Positions 1-7,021 are shown, counted from the first letter of the stretch. The stretch: DNA of 7,654 bases from Flavobacterium psychrophilum (GCA_945861915.1 CAMAWK010000115.1:1-7654), one strand, 5' to 3'. Numbers and translations are program-made. Notes: generated from the sequence alone by a model not told the origin.

Positions 1-2020
1 TCAAATGTTTTTTCTCAAACTCTGTTTTGAAATCAATTTTACCAAATTGAAAATCATTCTCCAAAATTGTTGGTAAGGATTGTGTGTATTGAAAAGTGAA
101 TTTTGGGAACCGTTTCTCAATTTCTATTCGCCCTTTTGGAGTTTGCATAAACTCACTAAAAGGATTCCACTGCAGCGAAACCATAGCAGCTGTAATGGTG
201 TAAGCAGTGTGTAATTTGTTATTTAAATTGAAAACATAATCAAATTTGGGTTCAACAACTGTTCTTGAAAGTTGCCAAATACTTTCCGTTTTCGGAATTA
301 TTTTGGTGTCTATAAATGCTTTCCAACTTACATAATTATAAAAAGTGCTAATGTTTATGGGTCTTGGATCATATAATTTAAACCCTTTTTTGTCAATTGC
401 AAAGCTGGTACTGGCAATTTCTAAAACATCATCAGTATAGGAAAAACCCATCCAAGTATTCGAAAAATCACCTAATCTAGCCGAAATTCCTGCATGATAT
501 TTATAGTCTTTGTCTTTAGTTCCAAAGGCTGAATATCCCTCTACTTTAAACAATTTCGAAAAACGATCGTTTGTTACGCCACCAATTCCCAAACGAAATC
601 CTTCGTAATTATTATAAGCAAAGAATTTCCGCAAATCCAAATCAAAAAAAGGAATAGGTAAAAATCCATTTATTATTTTTCTGCCAAATAGTATTCGACT
701 TTCGAATCTATTTTTGATGGACAAACTATCTAGGAATAAGTATGTTTTTTGTCCACGAATATCAAGGCTGTCGGTTCTGTTTTTTAACCAAAAATCTTCT
801 GTTTTGTTTACAGCATCTTTTTTTATTTCGATAGCAACGGACTTTTTGAAAATTTGCACGGGAATATTGCATTTTACCTCAAAATAATTGGTTTTTGATA
901 ACAAATAAGTATGGTCAGATTCGGTCTTTTTTTCTAAGTCAATCGAATTTTCTTCCTCGGAATTAAATGTTATTAATTCTCCAAGAATTTTAATCGGCTC
1001 TTTGTTTTTTCCTTTTTTGATTTTAAATGTTTTTTGAAAAGGAAACCAAAGATTTTCTTGGGGATTAAACATAAATTCGTCGGTGCCACTAATATCAAGT
1101 ACGCTTTTAATTCGCAACATAACTTTGGCAATGGCAAAATTCAACTCGTCTATGTAGAGGACACCTTCAAGTCCTGAAGATTTTCTTTTCTTTTTATTCT
1201 TGAAATAAATTAAGATAGTTTTTCTTCCATCAACAGATAATGTATCGAGTAATTTATAGTTGTAATCTTGAAAAGCATCATTTGCGATAGGGCTTTTATA
1301 TTTTGTTTCAAACAGTTCATAAACAGAGTCGTAAATAGAAAATGATTGTAAATTAAGACCAATTATTTCATAAACAGGTTGTTTAAAACCTGCCATTCTA
1401 GTAGCTAAAATAATTTCTTTGAAATTGGTACCGCTAAATTGAAATTTTGACACTTTTTCGGTTTGAAAAAGATGGTGTTTTTGAACTAGCTTTTTGAATT
1501 TAAAGTTGGTTGAATCAATAGATTTGAAAATTTTCACATCTTTTTTTTCAATAAAAAGACTGTCAATTCTACCTTCAATTGAATCTGGATTTGCAGTAAC
1601 AACCAATTTGTTGTACGATTTGAATTCAAAACTGTTGAGTTTTTTTAAAGGATTATTTCTGTCTTTGTTTTCAATTACTTTTTTAATTATTGATAACGCA
1701 GGATTCTCATTAGAAACCAAAACCTCATTTAAAATTGTTTTTTTTTCTGAAAGTAAAACGGTGTAAAAAGACTTTCCATCTTCAATGGTTATCTTTAATT
1801 TGGTATACCCTAGATAAGAAACCTGAAAATCGGTTAATTTTTGTAGGGACGAAAAACTAAATTTTCCGTCTACATCAGCAATAGTTTGGTTTTCTGTTGT
1901 AGCGATTGTTGCAAAGGGCAACGGTTTTTTAGTAGTTGCGTCTTTTATAATTCCGCTTACTTGAAATTGCGCTTGAAGTGAAAGTGTGAAAAAGAAAAGG
2001 ACAAAACAAATTCGCTTCAT
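1..2020 (-). CDS. DUF5686 outer-membrane protein with CarboxypepD_reg-like N-terminal domain (3' end outside window)
   Basis: The frame reads open without a stop from the ATG at 2020 to the window edge, giving 673 residues. Family members I know of are about 800-850 residues, so the C-terminus is missing only because the window ends. Residues 1-18 form a signal peptide: Lys-Arg, a Phe/Leu-rich core, then an LQA/Q cleavage site, with no lipobox cysteine. Residues about 20-95 are a CarboxypepD_reg-like beta-sandwich (VSGIIKDATTKKPLPFATI at 21-39, then a DVDGKFSF turn). DUF5686 begins near the NPALSIIKK segment at 106-114. From about residue 475 the sequence alternates polar and aromatic residues with glycines, as in outer-membrane beta-barrel strands. 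The protein is probably exported to the outer membrane; its biochemical role is unknown to me. It appears to have its own promoter downstream of the frr terminator. Family assignment is from pattern recognition; the barrel is inferred. Confidence 0.88.
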   Translation of the reverse strand, partial: MKRICFVLFFFTLSLQAQFQVSGIIKDATTKKPLPFATIATTENQTIADVDGKFSFSSLQKLTDFQVSYLGYTKLKITIEDGKSFYTVLLSEKKTILNEVLVSNENPALSIIKKVIENKDRNNPLKKLNSFEFKSYNKLVVTANPDSIEGRIDSLFIEKKDVKIFKSIDSTNFKFKKLVQKHHLFQTEKVSKFQFSGTNFKEIILATRMAGFKQPVYEIIGLNLQSFSIYDSVYELFETKYKSPIANDAFQDYNYKLLDTLSVDGRKTILIYFKNKKKRKSSGLEGVLYIDELNFAIAKVMLRIKSVLDISGTDEFMFNPQENLWFPFQKTFKIKKGKNKEPIKILGELITFNSEEENSIDLEKKTESDHTYLLSKTNYFEVKCNIPVQIFKKSVAIEIKKDAVNKTEDFWLKNRTDSLDIRGQKTYLFLDSLSIKNRFESRILFGRKIINGFLPIPFFDLDLRKFFAYNNYEGFRLGIGGVTNDRFSKLFKVEGYSAFGTKDKDYKYHAGISARLGDFSNTWMGFSYTDDVLEIASTSFAIDKKGFKLYDPRPINISTFYNYVSWKAFIDTKIIPKTESIWQLSRTVVEPKFDYVFNLNNKLHTAYTITAAMVSLQWNPFSEFMQTPKGRIEIEKRFPKFTFQYTQSLPTILENDFQFGKIDFKTEFEKKHL

Positions 2021-2043
2021 AAAAAAGAGTCAATTTATGGGTA

Positions 2044-2051
2044 CAAAAATA
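2044..2051 (-). promoter_or_regulatory. candidate -7 promoter element for the DUF5686 gene
   Basis: The minus strand reads TATTTTTG, an exact match to the Bacteroidetes sigma-A -7 consensus TAnnTTTG. It lies 23 bases before the ATG, so the 5' leader would be only about 15-18 nt. No TTG-type -33 element is visible at the usual spacing; that region falls inside the frr terminator hairpin. The motif is short and the region AT-rich, so this is a reasonable but unproven site. Confidence 0.4.
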
Positions 2052-2056
2052 AGCAT

Positions 2057-2080
2057 AAAAAATCCGCTTAAAGCGGATTT
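2057..2080 (-). terminator. rho-independent terminator downstream of frr
   Basis: On the minus strand AAATCCGCT and AGCGGATTT form a perfect 9-bp stem (2060-2080) around a TTA loop. The stem runs into a T tract that totals six Ts (2057-2062 on the template). Read on the plus strand the hairpin is followed by only three Ts, so it acts leftward. It starts 19 bases after the frr stop and would end the pyrH-frr transcript before the DUF5686 gene. Confidence 0.85.
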
Positions 2081-2099
2081 GATATTGTTTTCACGAAAG

Positions 2100-2663
2100 T
2101 TAAACTTTCATTATTTCAGCTTCTTTATTGACTAAAAGTTCGTCAATTTTTTTGATAAAACTATTCGTTAAGGTTTGAACTTCTTCTTCGGCACTTTTAC
2201 AAACATCTTCAGAGGTTCCTTCTTTTTCTAGTTTTTTAATATCAGTATTGGCATCTTTTCGAGAATTTCTGATGCCAATTTTAGCATCTTCTGCTTCTGC
2301 TTTTGCTTGTTTTGCTAGTTCACGTCTTCTTTCTTCCGTAAGAGGCGGCACACTAATTATAATCACATCACCATTATTCATTGGGTTAAAACCAATATTG
2401 GCAATCATAATGGCTTTCTCAATCCCTTGAAGCATGTTTTTTTCAAAAGGTTGTAATGTGATGGTTCTTGCATCGGGAACACTAATTTTTGCAACTTGTG
2501 ACAGCGGTGTTGATGAACCATAATAATCTACAAAAACACTACCTAACATCGCTGGAGAAGCTTTTCCTGCACGAATGTTTAAGAATGATTTTTCTAAATG
2601 TGCAATAGAACCTGCCATAGATTCTTCGGCATTTTCTAATATAAATTCAATTTCTTCGTTCAT
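2100..2663 (-). CDS. frr: ribosome recycling factor
   Basis: Cytoplasmic factor that, with EF-G, splits the post-termination 70S ribosome for another round of initiation. At 187 residues it is close to the usual 184-186. Visible hallmarks are the first-helix motif IRAGKASPAML at 30-40, the domain II segment PLSQVAKISVPDARTITLQPFEK at 53-75, and the return helix PPLTEERRRELAKQAK beginning at 106, which carries the conserved arginines that contact 23S rRNA. The C-terminal half is a charged long-helix region, as expected for the three-helix bundle. It follows pyrH by 57 bp in the same direction, a widespread bacterial gene order, and is followed by a strong terminator. The leader just before the ATG is an A-rich octamer repeat without a Shine-Dalgarno sequence, normal for Bacteroidetes. 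Confidence 0.97.
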   Translation of the reverse strand: MNEEIEFILENAEESMAGSIAHLEKSFLNIRAGKASPAMLGSVFVDYYGSSTPLSQVAKISVPDARTITLQPFEKNMLQGIEKAIMIANIGFNPMNNGDVIIISVPPLTEERRRELAKQAKAEAEDAKIGIRNSRKDANTDIKKLEKEGTSEDVCKSAEEEVQTLTNSFIKKIDELLVNKEAEIMKV

Positions 2664-2664
2664 T

Positions 2665-2686
2665 TTTTTAGGTTTTTAGGTTTTAG
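2665..2686. repeat. short tandem repeat directly upstream of the frr start
   Basis: Two perfect copies of the octamer TTTTTAGG (2665-2672, 2673-2680) are followed by a partial TTTTAG. On the coding (minus) strand this reads as A-rich CCTAAAAA units ending one base before the frr ATG, so the repeat occupies the ribosome-binding region. Confidence 0.7.
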
Positions 2687-2720
2687 ATGTTTGGAGAAAC
2701 CCAACACCCTGAACCATTGA

Positions 2721-3428
2721 CTATATATTTACTAAAGTTCCAATATTTTCTCCTTCACAAATTTTCAATAAATTTCCTTGTTTGTTCATATCGAAAATTA
2801 CGATTGGCAATTTGTTTTCTTGACTTAATGTAAAAGCGGTGGTGTCCATAACATTCAACCCTTTTTTTAGCACATCTTCAAAAGAAATGTAGTTGAATTT
2901 TGTTGCTGAGGCATCTTTTTCAGGATCTGCAGTATACACTCCGTCTACCCTTGTTCCTTTTAGGATAACATCAGCATGAATTTCAACACCACGTAATACA
3001 GCTGCTGTATCAGTTGTAAAATAAGGATTTCCAGTTCCAGCACCAAAAATTACGATTCTTCCTTTTTCAAGATGGCGAACAGCTCTTCGTTTAATATAAG
3101 GTTCGGCAATGGCTTCAATTTTCAAAGCGGTTTGTAATCTTGTGAGCATTCCTTTGTCTTCCAAAGCTCCTTGCAAAGCCATTCCGTTGATAACAGTGGC
3201 TAACATTCCCATATAATCGCCTTGAACGCGATCCATACCGTTACTAGCTCCAGCAACTCCTCTAAAAATATTTCCTCCTCCAATTACTATGGCAATTTCA
3301 ATTCCTTTGTCGTGAATTTGTTTTATTTCATCAGCGTATTCCGCTAATCTTGCTGGGTCAATTCCGTATTGTCTTTCGCCCATTAAAGCTTCACCGCTTA
3401 ATTTTAGAAGAATTCTTTTGTATTTCAT
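2721..3428 (-). CDS. pyrH: UMP kinase
   Basis: Phosphorylates UMP to UDP with ATP, the committed step from UMP toward UTP and CTP; cytoplasmic, hexameric in the family. The 235-residue length is typical. The amino-acid-kinase fold is shown by KLSGEAL at 9-15 (phosphate-binding Lys9), GGGNIFRG at 50-57, the UMP-site segment [12 protein letters not shown] at 70-81 with Asp71, [13 protein letters not shown] at 131-143, and the nucleotide-site segment [13 protein letters not shown] at 157-169. All expected residues are present, so it should be active. It is the first gene of a pyrH-frr pair and has a candidate Bacteroidetes promoter 62-70 bases upstream of its ATG. In other bacteria PyrH is controlled allosterically by UTP and GTP; the sequence alone cannot show this here. 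Confidence 0.97.
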   Translation of the reverse strand: MKYKRILLKLSGEALMGERQYGIDPARLAEYADEIKQIHDKGIEIAIVIGGGNIFRGVAGASNGMDRVQGDYMGMLATVINGMALQGALEDKGMLTRLQTALKIEAIAEPYIKRRAVRHLEKGRIVIFGAGTGNPYFTTDTAAVLRGVEIHADVILKGTRVDGVYTADPEKDASATKFNYISFEDVLKKGLNVMDTTAFTLSQENKLPIVIFDMNKQGNLLKICEGENIGTLVNI

Positions 3429-3483
3429 TTAAAATGTATTTAAAATTTAGAGTAAAGCTTTTGCAAGTTCACGTAATCACTCT

Positions 3484-3498
3484 TGAGTGGCAAATATA
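3484..3498 (-). promoter_or_regulatory. candidate pyrH promoter: -7 element plus probable start region
   Basis: The minus strand carries TATATTTG (3491-3498), an exact TAnnTTTG match, followed by CCACTCA. Transcription would start near 3484, giving a leader of about 55 nt. No clear -33 TTG is visible at the usual spacing. Fourteen of these 15 bases recur at the leuS promoter candidate, which raises confidence that the block is functional. Confidence 0.5.
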
Positions 3499-3539
3499 AT
3501 CATATCTTTTTTTATTAGGAAGAGTCGAACTCGATTTGC

Positions 3540-4226
3540 CTATTTTTTTGAGGTAAATTTTCGAATCATCATACTCATTATGATGACCAAGTAAAATTGT
3601 CCAGCCAATGCTAATAATGAAGTAATCATTTTTGCATTTTGATTAATAGGGAGCATATTGCTAAAACCGATGCTTGTGGCAGTATTGGTGCAGTAATAGA
3701 CAAGATCGACATAAATGCTTGTGTGATGTTCCAAATCTATATTGGTTAATACATTTTTGCCATCCATTAATAATAAAATTAGGAATATCCGAACAGCAAT
3801 TTCTATCAATAATAAATAACCAACAATGGTTCCTGATATTAATGCCATGTCAATTCGGTGGGGCGAAAGTAAAAAAGAAAAAGTAAAATAGATGGTGATT
3901 ATTAAAAAGATAGAAAACGAGATTTCACGTAAATAGGCTAATGGAATATAACTGTTCAAGTAGAATAATCCGGTACTACAACAAAATGAAAAGACTAAGA
4001 AAAGAATAAAAAGAGGGGTGATTTTTATTTTTCGATGAAAAAAACTATTAGTAGCAGCTATATAAACAAATATAACATTGGCAATTCTAAAGTATTCTTC
4101 ATAAAAAGTTAGATCAAAAAAAAAGGCACTCCCAAAAAGATGAAACAGAAGGGCAAGTAGTAAAATTTCGTAACAATATTTATAAATAAATATCGAAAAC
4201 AGTCTTTTCCTTGTTTTTAATCTCAT
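3540..4226 (-). CDS. six-helix membrane protein with K+-channel-like pore (Ion_trans_2-type)
   Basis: A 228-residue inner-membrane protein. Hydrophobic helices lie at about 16-36, 46-63, 70-90, 102-120, 129-153 and 199-221. Between the last two, residues 171-193 look like a pore helix and selectivity loop, with TATSIGFSNMLP at 182-193. This aligns with the K+-channel filter pattern TxTTVGYGDxxP, followed by an inner helix containing a glycine (Gly209) at a hinge-like place. The filter itself departs from consensus: GYG is replaced by GFS and the following Asp by Asn. No S4-like ladder of arginines is seen, and no RCK/TrkA-N or cyclic-nucleotide domain follows; the chain ends in a short basic tail (RKFTSKK). 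I therefore call it a channel-like protein rather than a proven K+ channel. It sits 60 bp after truB in the same direction and could share that transcript. The ATG is the first in frame after a plausible A/T-rich leader. Confidence 0.75.
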   Translation of the reverse strand: MRLKTRKRLFSIFIYKYCYEILLLALLFHLFGSAFFFDLTFYEEYFRIANVIFVYIAATNSFFHRKIKITPLFILFLVFSFCCSTGLFYLNSYIPLAYLREISFSIFLIITIYFTFSFLLSPHRIDMALISGTIVGYLLLIEIAVRIFLILLLMDGKNVLTNIDLEHHTSIYVDLVYYCTNTATSIGFSNMLPINQNAKMITSLLALAGQFYLVIIMSMMIRKFTSKK

Positions 4227-4286
4227 TTGAAGTTACTATTAGATTGCTGTAAATATAAGCAATTTGCGAAGTTGAAATTTAAAAAG

Positions 4287-4976
4287 TTAGTCTAAACTTT
4301 TCTCAAAATCATTTACATTAACAGCATGGATAACGTTATAATCTCCAATTTTTGTTCTTCGCAAAGCTATGAGATGAGCACCAGAATGGAGTGCTTTGCC
4401 AAAATCAAAAGCGAGTGAACGAATATAGGTTCCTTTACTACATACTACTCTAAAGTCTATTTCTGGTAATGCTATTCGGGTAATTTCAAACTCGTGAATG
4501 GTGGTTTTTCGAGTTGCAATTTCAACTGTTTCTCCAGCTCGAGCATGTTCATACAAACGAACACCTTCTTTTTTAATAGCAGAAAAAATCGGTGGTTTTT
4601 GGTCAATTTCGCCTAAAAATTGAGTTATAGTTTCATGAATTATTGCTTCATCAATGTGAGATGTTGGATAGGTTTGGTCAATTTCAGTTTCTAAATCATA
4701 CGAAGGCGTAGTCGCACCAAGATAGAAAGTGCCAGTATATTCTTTGGCTTGACCTTGGAGTTCTGCAATTCTTTTGGTAAATTTTCCTGTGCAAATGAGC
4801 AGTAATCCTGTTGCTAAAGGGTCTAAAGTTCCCGCATGACCAATTTTGAATTTCTTGGGAAGTCCTACTTTGTTAATTAGCAGGTATTTTAACTTATTCA
4901 CAGCCTGAAAGGAAGTCCAATTTAGGGGTTTGTCAATCAGTAAAACTTGACCGTTTAAAAAATCTTCTACTGACAT
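4287..4976 (-). CDS. truB: tRNA pseudouridine(55) synthase
   Basis: Converts uridine 55 of the tRNA T-loop to pseudouridine. The 229-residue chain is a catalytic domain with no room for the C-terminal PUA domain of the roughly 314-residue E. coli enzyme; short forms are usual in Bacteroidetes. Visible motifs are LLIDKPLNWTSF at 12-23; the catalytic loop KIGHAGTLDPLATGLL at 44-59 with the nucleophile Asp52; KEYTG with Tyr80, which stacks on the flipped base in the family; PPIFSAIKKEG at 128-138; and CSKGTYIRSLAFDFG at 179-193 with Tyr184 and Arg186. All catalytic residues are present. The start codon overlaps the uppP stop by one base (TAATG), indicating translational coupling. Confidence 0.96.
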   Translation of the reverse strand: MSVEDFLNGQVLLIDKPLNWTSFQAVNKLKYLLINKVGLPKKFKIGHAGTLDPLATGLLLICTGKFTKRIAELQGQAKEYTGTFYLGATTPSYDLETEIDQTYPTSHIDEAIIHETITQFLGEIDQKPPIFSAIKKEGVRLYEHARAGETVEIATRKTTIHEFEITRIALPEIDFRVVCSKGTYIRSLAFDFGKALHSGAHLIALRRTKIGDYNVIHAVNVNDFEKSLD

Positions 4977-5773
4977 TAAATAATAGTCAATGGATGAATA
5001 AAAAAGTGAATCGCAAGTAAAATTACTCCAACTACAATTCGATAATAACCAAAAATTTTGAAGCCATTTTTAGTCAAAAACCCGATAAAAGTTTTGATTG
5101 CCAATAATGCAACAATAAAGGCAACTGCATTTCCGATAATCAAAAAACTGATTTGATCAGAATTTAACACAAAACCGTCCTGATAATAATCATAACATTT
5201 TTTGACTGTAGCTCCTAACATAGTTGGCACAGCTAGGAAAAAAGAAAATTCAGCTGCGGTAGTTCGAGATAGTTTTTGTGACATTCCGCCAACTATGCTG
5301 GCACCGCTTCTAGAAACTCCGGGAATCATCGCTAAACATTGAAACAATCCTATTTTAAAAGCTTGCAAATAACTAATTTTTTGAGTCGGTTGGTTTTCTT
5401 CTGAAATGGCAAACCAATCGTCAACTTTGAGTAAAATAATACCGCCAATAAGTAACGAAACAGCTACTGTAACAGGATTTTCTAATAATCCATCGATAAA
5501 ATCACTTAGTAATAATCCGAGAACCGCTGCGGGAATAAAAGCTACAAGTAATTTAAAATAAAAATCAAAGCTTTGAAAAAAACGTTTAAAATACAAAACC
5601 ACCACCGAAAGTATCGCTCCAAGTTGGATGACTATGGTAAAAAGTTTGGTAAATTCATTATGTTCAATTCCGAAGAATGACGAAGCAATAATCATGTGAC
5701 CTGTAGACGAAACAGGTAAAAATTCAGTTATTCCTTCAATTATTGCAAGAATAATGGCTTGAATGGTATTCAT
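4976..5773 (-). CDS. uppP: undecaprenyl-diphosphatase (BacA/UppP family)
   Basis: Integral membrane enzyme that dephosphorylates undecaprenyl diphosphate, regenerating the lipid carrier for peptidoglycan and surface polysaccharide synthesis; extra copies confer bacitracin resistance in other bacteria. The 265 residues match the family. The first signature [14 protein letters not shown] lies at 13-26, with catalytic-site Glu13, Glu17 and His26. The second, PGVSRSGAS, lies at 151-159, with Arg155. Multiple hydrophobic helices fill the rest, including the paired re-entrant segments expected from the inverted-repeat fold. Both ends are coupled: its ATG overlaps the DUF3098 stop by one base and its TAA overlaps the truB ATG by one base. 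The position next to ftsX fits an envelope-synthesis role. Confidence 0.97.
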   Translation of the reverse strand: MNTIQAIILAIIEGITEFLPVSSTGHMIIASSFFGIEHNEFTKLFTIVIQLGAILSVVVLYFKRFFQSFDFYFKLLVAFIPAAVLGLLLSDFIDGLLENPVTVAVSLLIGGIILLKVDDWFAISEENQPTQKISYLQAFKIGLFQCLAMIPGVSRSGASIVGGMSQKLSRTTAAEFSFFLAVPTMLGATVKKCYDYYQDGFVLNSDQISFLIIGNAVAFIVALLAIKTFIGFLTKNGFKIFGYYRIVVGVILLAIHFFIHPLTII

Positions 5774-6015
5774 TAGGATTTTTTAGGATTTTTAAGAATC
5801 GAGTAAATAGTGATTCCAAAACCTATCAGAACGACAGTTGGTGCTAAACGAATGCGTCTAAAATTGAAAATGGCATCGCTAAATATTTTTGGATCTTTAC
5901 TTTCGCCACCTGACATTAAAATAAATCCTATTGCGATAACAACAATTCCAATTAATAGGATTTTATAATTTATTTTTTCAAAAAGAAATTCTTGTTTTGA
6001 TTCTTCGTTTTTCAT
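5773..6015 (-). CDS. DUF3098 small two-helix membrane protein
   Basis: An 80-residue protein of the Bacteroidetes family DUF3098; its function is unknown to me. It has a charged N-terminus (residues 1-14), a conserved FLFEKINYK lead-in at 10-18, a first membrane helix at about 18-34 ending in LMSGG, a short loop with [18 protein letters not shown], a second helix at about 59-75 and a basic tail (KNPKKS). It starts 25 bp after ftsX and overlaps uppP by one base in a TAATG junction, so its synthesis is likely tied to UppP. Its place between ftsX and uppP suggests an envelope-related role, but that is inference from context only. Family call is by recalled motif pattern. Confidence 0.87.
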   Translation of the reverse strand: MKNEESKQEFLFEKINYKILLIGIVVIAIGFILMSGGESKDPKIFSDAIFNFRRIRLAPTVVLIGFGITIYSILKNPKKS

Positions 6016-6040
6016 TGTGTAATTACTATAAATTCTAAAA

Positions 6041-6916
6041 TCAATATAGTTCGTCTGTTCTTAAATTTAAGAAACGTTGAGTGGCAAAATAAGTACTTAA
6101 CCAAGTGATAAATATTCCTAGTAAAAACACAACTAATAAAACAAGTCCAATTAACACTTTGTTTTCTAGGATTCCTAAATTTGGGAAACTAGTTTCTACA
6201 TATACCAACACTCCAATTAGAGCCAAAATAGCTAAACCTGCCCCCATCATTCCTAATTTGACACTTCTCAATACAAAAGGTTTTCTGATAAACGATTTGG
6301 TAGCTCCCACCATTTGCATGGTTTTGATAATAAAACGATTAGAATGGATTGACAATCTCAACGAGCTATTAATAAGTAAAACAGCAATTACAGTCAAAAA
6401 ACCGCTGATGATTAAAATCCACATGCTCACTTTTTTGATATTGTCGTTAACTAAATTGACTAATTGTTTGTCATAAACGATATCCGAAACCATGGTGTTT
6501 TTTCGAAATTCGTTTTCTATACCAACAATTTTTTCTTTAATAACGAAATCGGCTTTAAGATGGATATCATAGGAGTTTTGAAGTGGATTTTCGCCTAAAA
6601 AGGTCATAAATTCTTCTCCAATAATATCCGAATGTTGTTTTGCTGCAGCTTCTTTCGGCACATATTCGTACGATTTAGTAAAAGCGGCTTTTTTTAAATC
6701 ATTGCCAAAAGCTTTGATAATGCTGTCGTTGGCTTCCTTTTTGAAAAAAACGGTCATAGCAATATTTTCTCTAAAATCGTCGGCTAATTTTTTAGAATTG
6801 ATAATAAAAAAACCTAAAAATCCGAGAAGGAATAATACTAAAAAAACACTCAGAACTACTGAAAAATAGGAGGAAATTAATCTGCGTTTTTGAAATTTAT
6901 CAAAAGAAGAACTCAT
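6041..6916 (-). CDS. ftsX: cell division protein FtsX (ABC-type permease subunit)
   Basis: Membrane partner of the ATPase FtsE; in other bacteria the FtsEX complex transmits ATP hydrolysis across the membrane to activate peptidoglycan hydrolases at the division site. The 291-residue chain has the classic layout: a basic cytoplasmic N-terminus, TM1 at about 17-39, a periplasmic domain of about 120 residues, then TM2 (164-186), TM3 (217-240) and TM4 (254-273). Family marks are the LGENPLQNSYDIHLK segment near 107-121 in the periplasmic domain and KTMQMVGATKSFIRKPF at 198-214 in the cytoplasmic loop, the coupling region to FtsE. No ftsE gene lies next to it: the gene on its 5' side is divergent leuS and the one after it is DUF3098. 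The ATG at 6916 leaves a normal basic N-terminus. Confidence 0.95.
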   Translation of the reverse strand: MSSSFDKFQKRRLISSYFSVVLSVFLVLFLLGFLGFFIINSKKLADDFRENIAMTVFFKKEANDSIIKAFGNDLKKAAFTKSYEYVPKEAAAKQHSDIIGEEFMTFLGENPLQNSYDIHLKADFVIKEKIVGIENEFRKNTMVSDIVYDKQLVNLVNDNIKKVSMWILIISGFLTVIAVLLINSSLRLSIHSNRFIIKTMQMVGATKSFIRKPFVLRSVKLGMMGAGLAILALIGVLVYVETSFPNLGILENKVLIGLVLLVVFLLGIFITWLSTYFATQRFLNLRTDELY

Positions 6917-7006
6917 AGTTTATTGAAATTATGGGGTAAAAATAATAAAGAATTTCTTTAATTGAAGTTAATAACGTTCAAAGTTTCAACTTTCGTACAA
7001 TAAATG

Positions 7007-7021
7007 TAAATTTGCCACTCA
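7007..7021 (+). promoter_or_regulatory. candidate leuS promoter: -7 element plus probable start region
   Basis: TAAATTTG at 7007-7014 matches the Bacteroidetes -7 consensus TAnnTTTG exactly and is followed by CCACTCA, the same block as at pyrH. A start near 7021 would give a leader of roughly 85-90 nt. No TTG -33 element is visible at the normal distance; TTTC motifs stand there instead. Confidence 0.5.

Noticed and set aside
1494..1766. Open plus-strand frame of about 90 codons
   Set aside because: It lies antisense within the clearly coding DUF5686 gene, has a biased Leu/Ser/Phe-rich composition typical of an antisense shadow, and matches no family I know.
3522..3532. GAGTTCGACTC on the minus strand, resembling a tRNA T-arm or a small terminator after the channel gene
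   Set aside because: Only a 4-bp stem forms, the flanking bases do not complete a 5-bp T-stem or an acceptor, and no T tract follows, so neither a tRNA remnant nor a terminator is supported.
3674..3886. Open plus-strand frame of 70 codons
   Set aside because: Antisense to the pore region of the channel-like gene; no homologous motif is visible.
4250..4257. TATATTTA on the minus strand before the channel gene as a promoter
   Set aside because: It misses the final G of the -7 consensus and has no -33 partner; the gene may simply be read through from truB 60 bp upstream.
5774..5792. Repeated TTAGGATTTTT-like units at the DUF3098/uppP junction
   Set aside because: They encode the KNPKKS tail of DUF3098 with A-rich Lys and Asn codons; coding explains them.
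6105..6476. Open plus-strand frame of 123 codons
   Set aside because: It is antisense to conserved ftsX codons and has no recognisable domain or initiation context.
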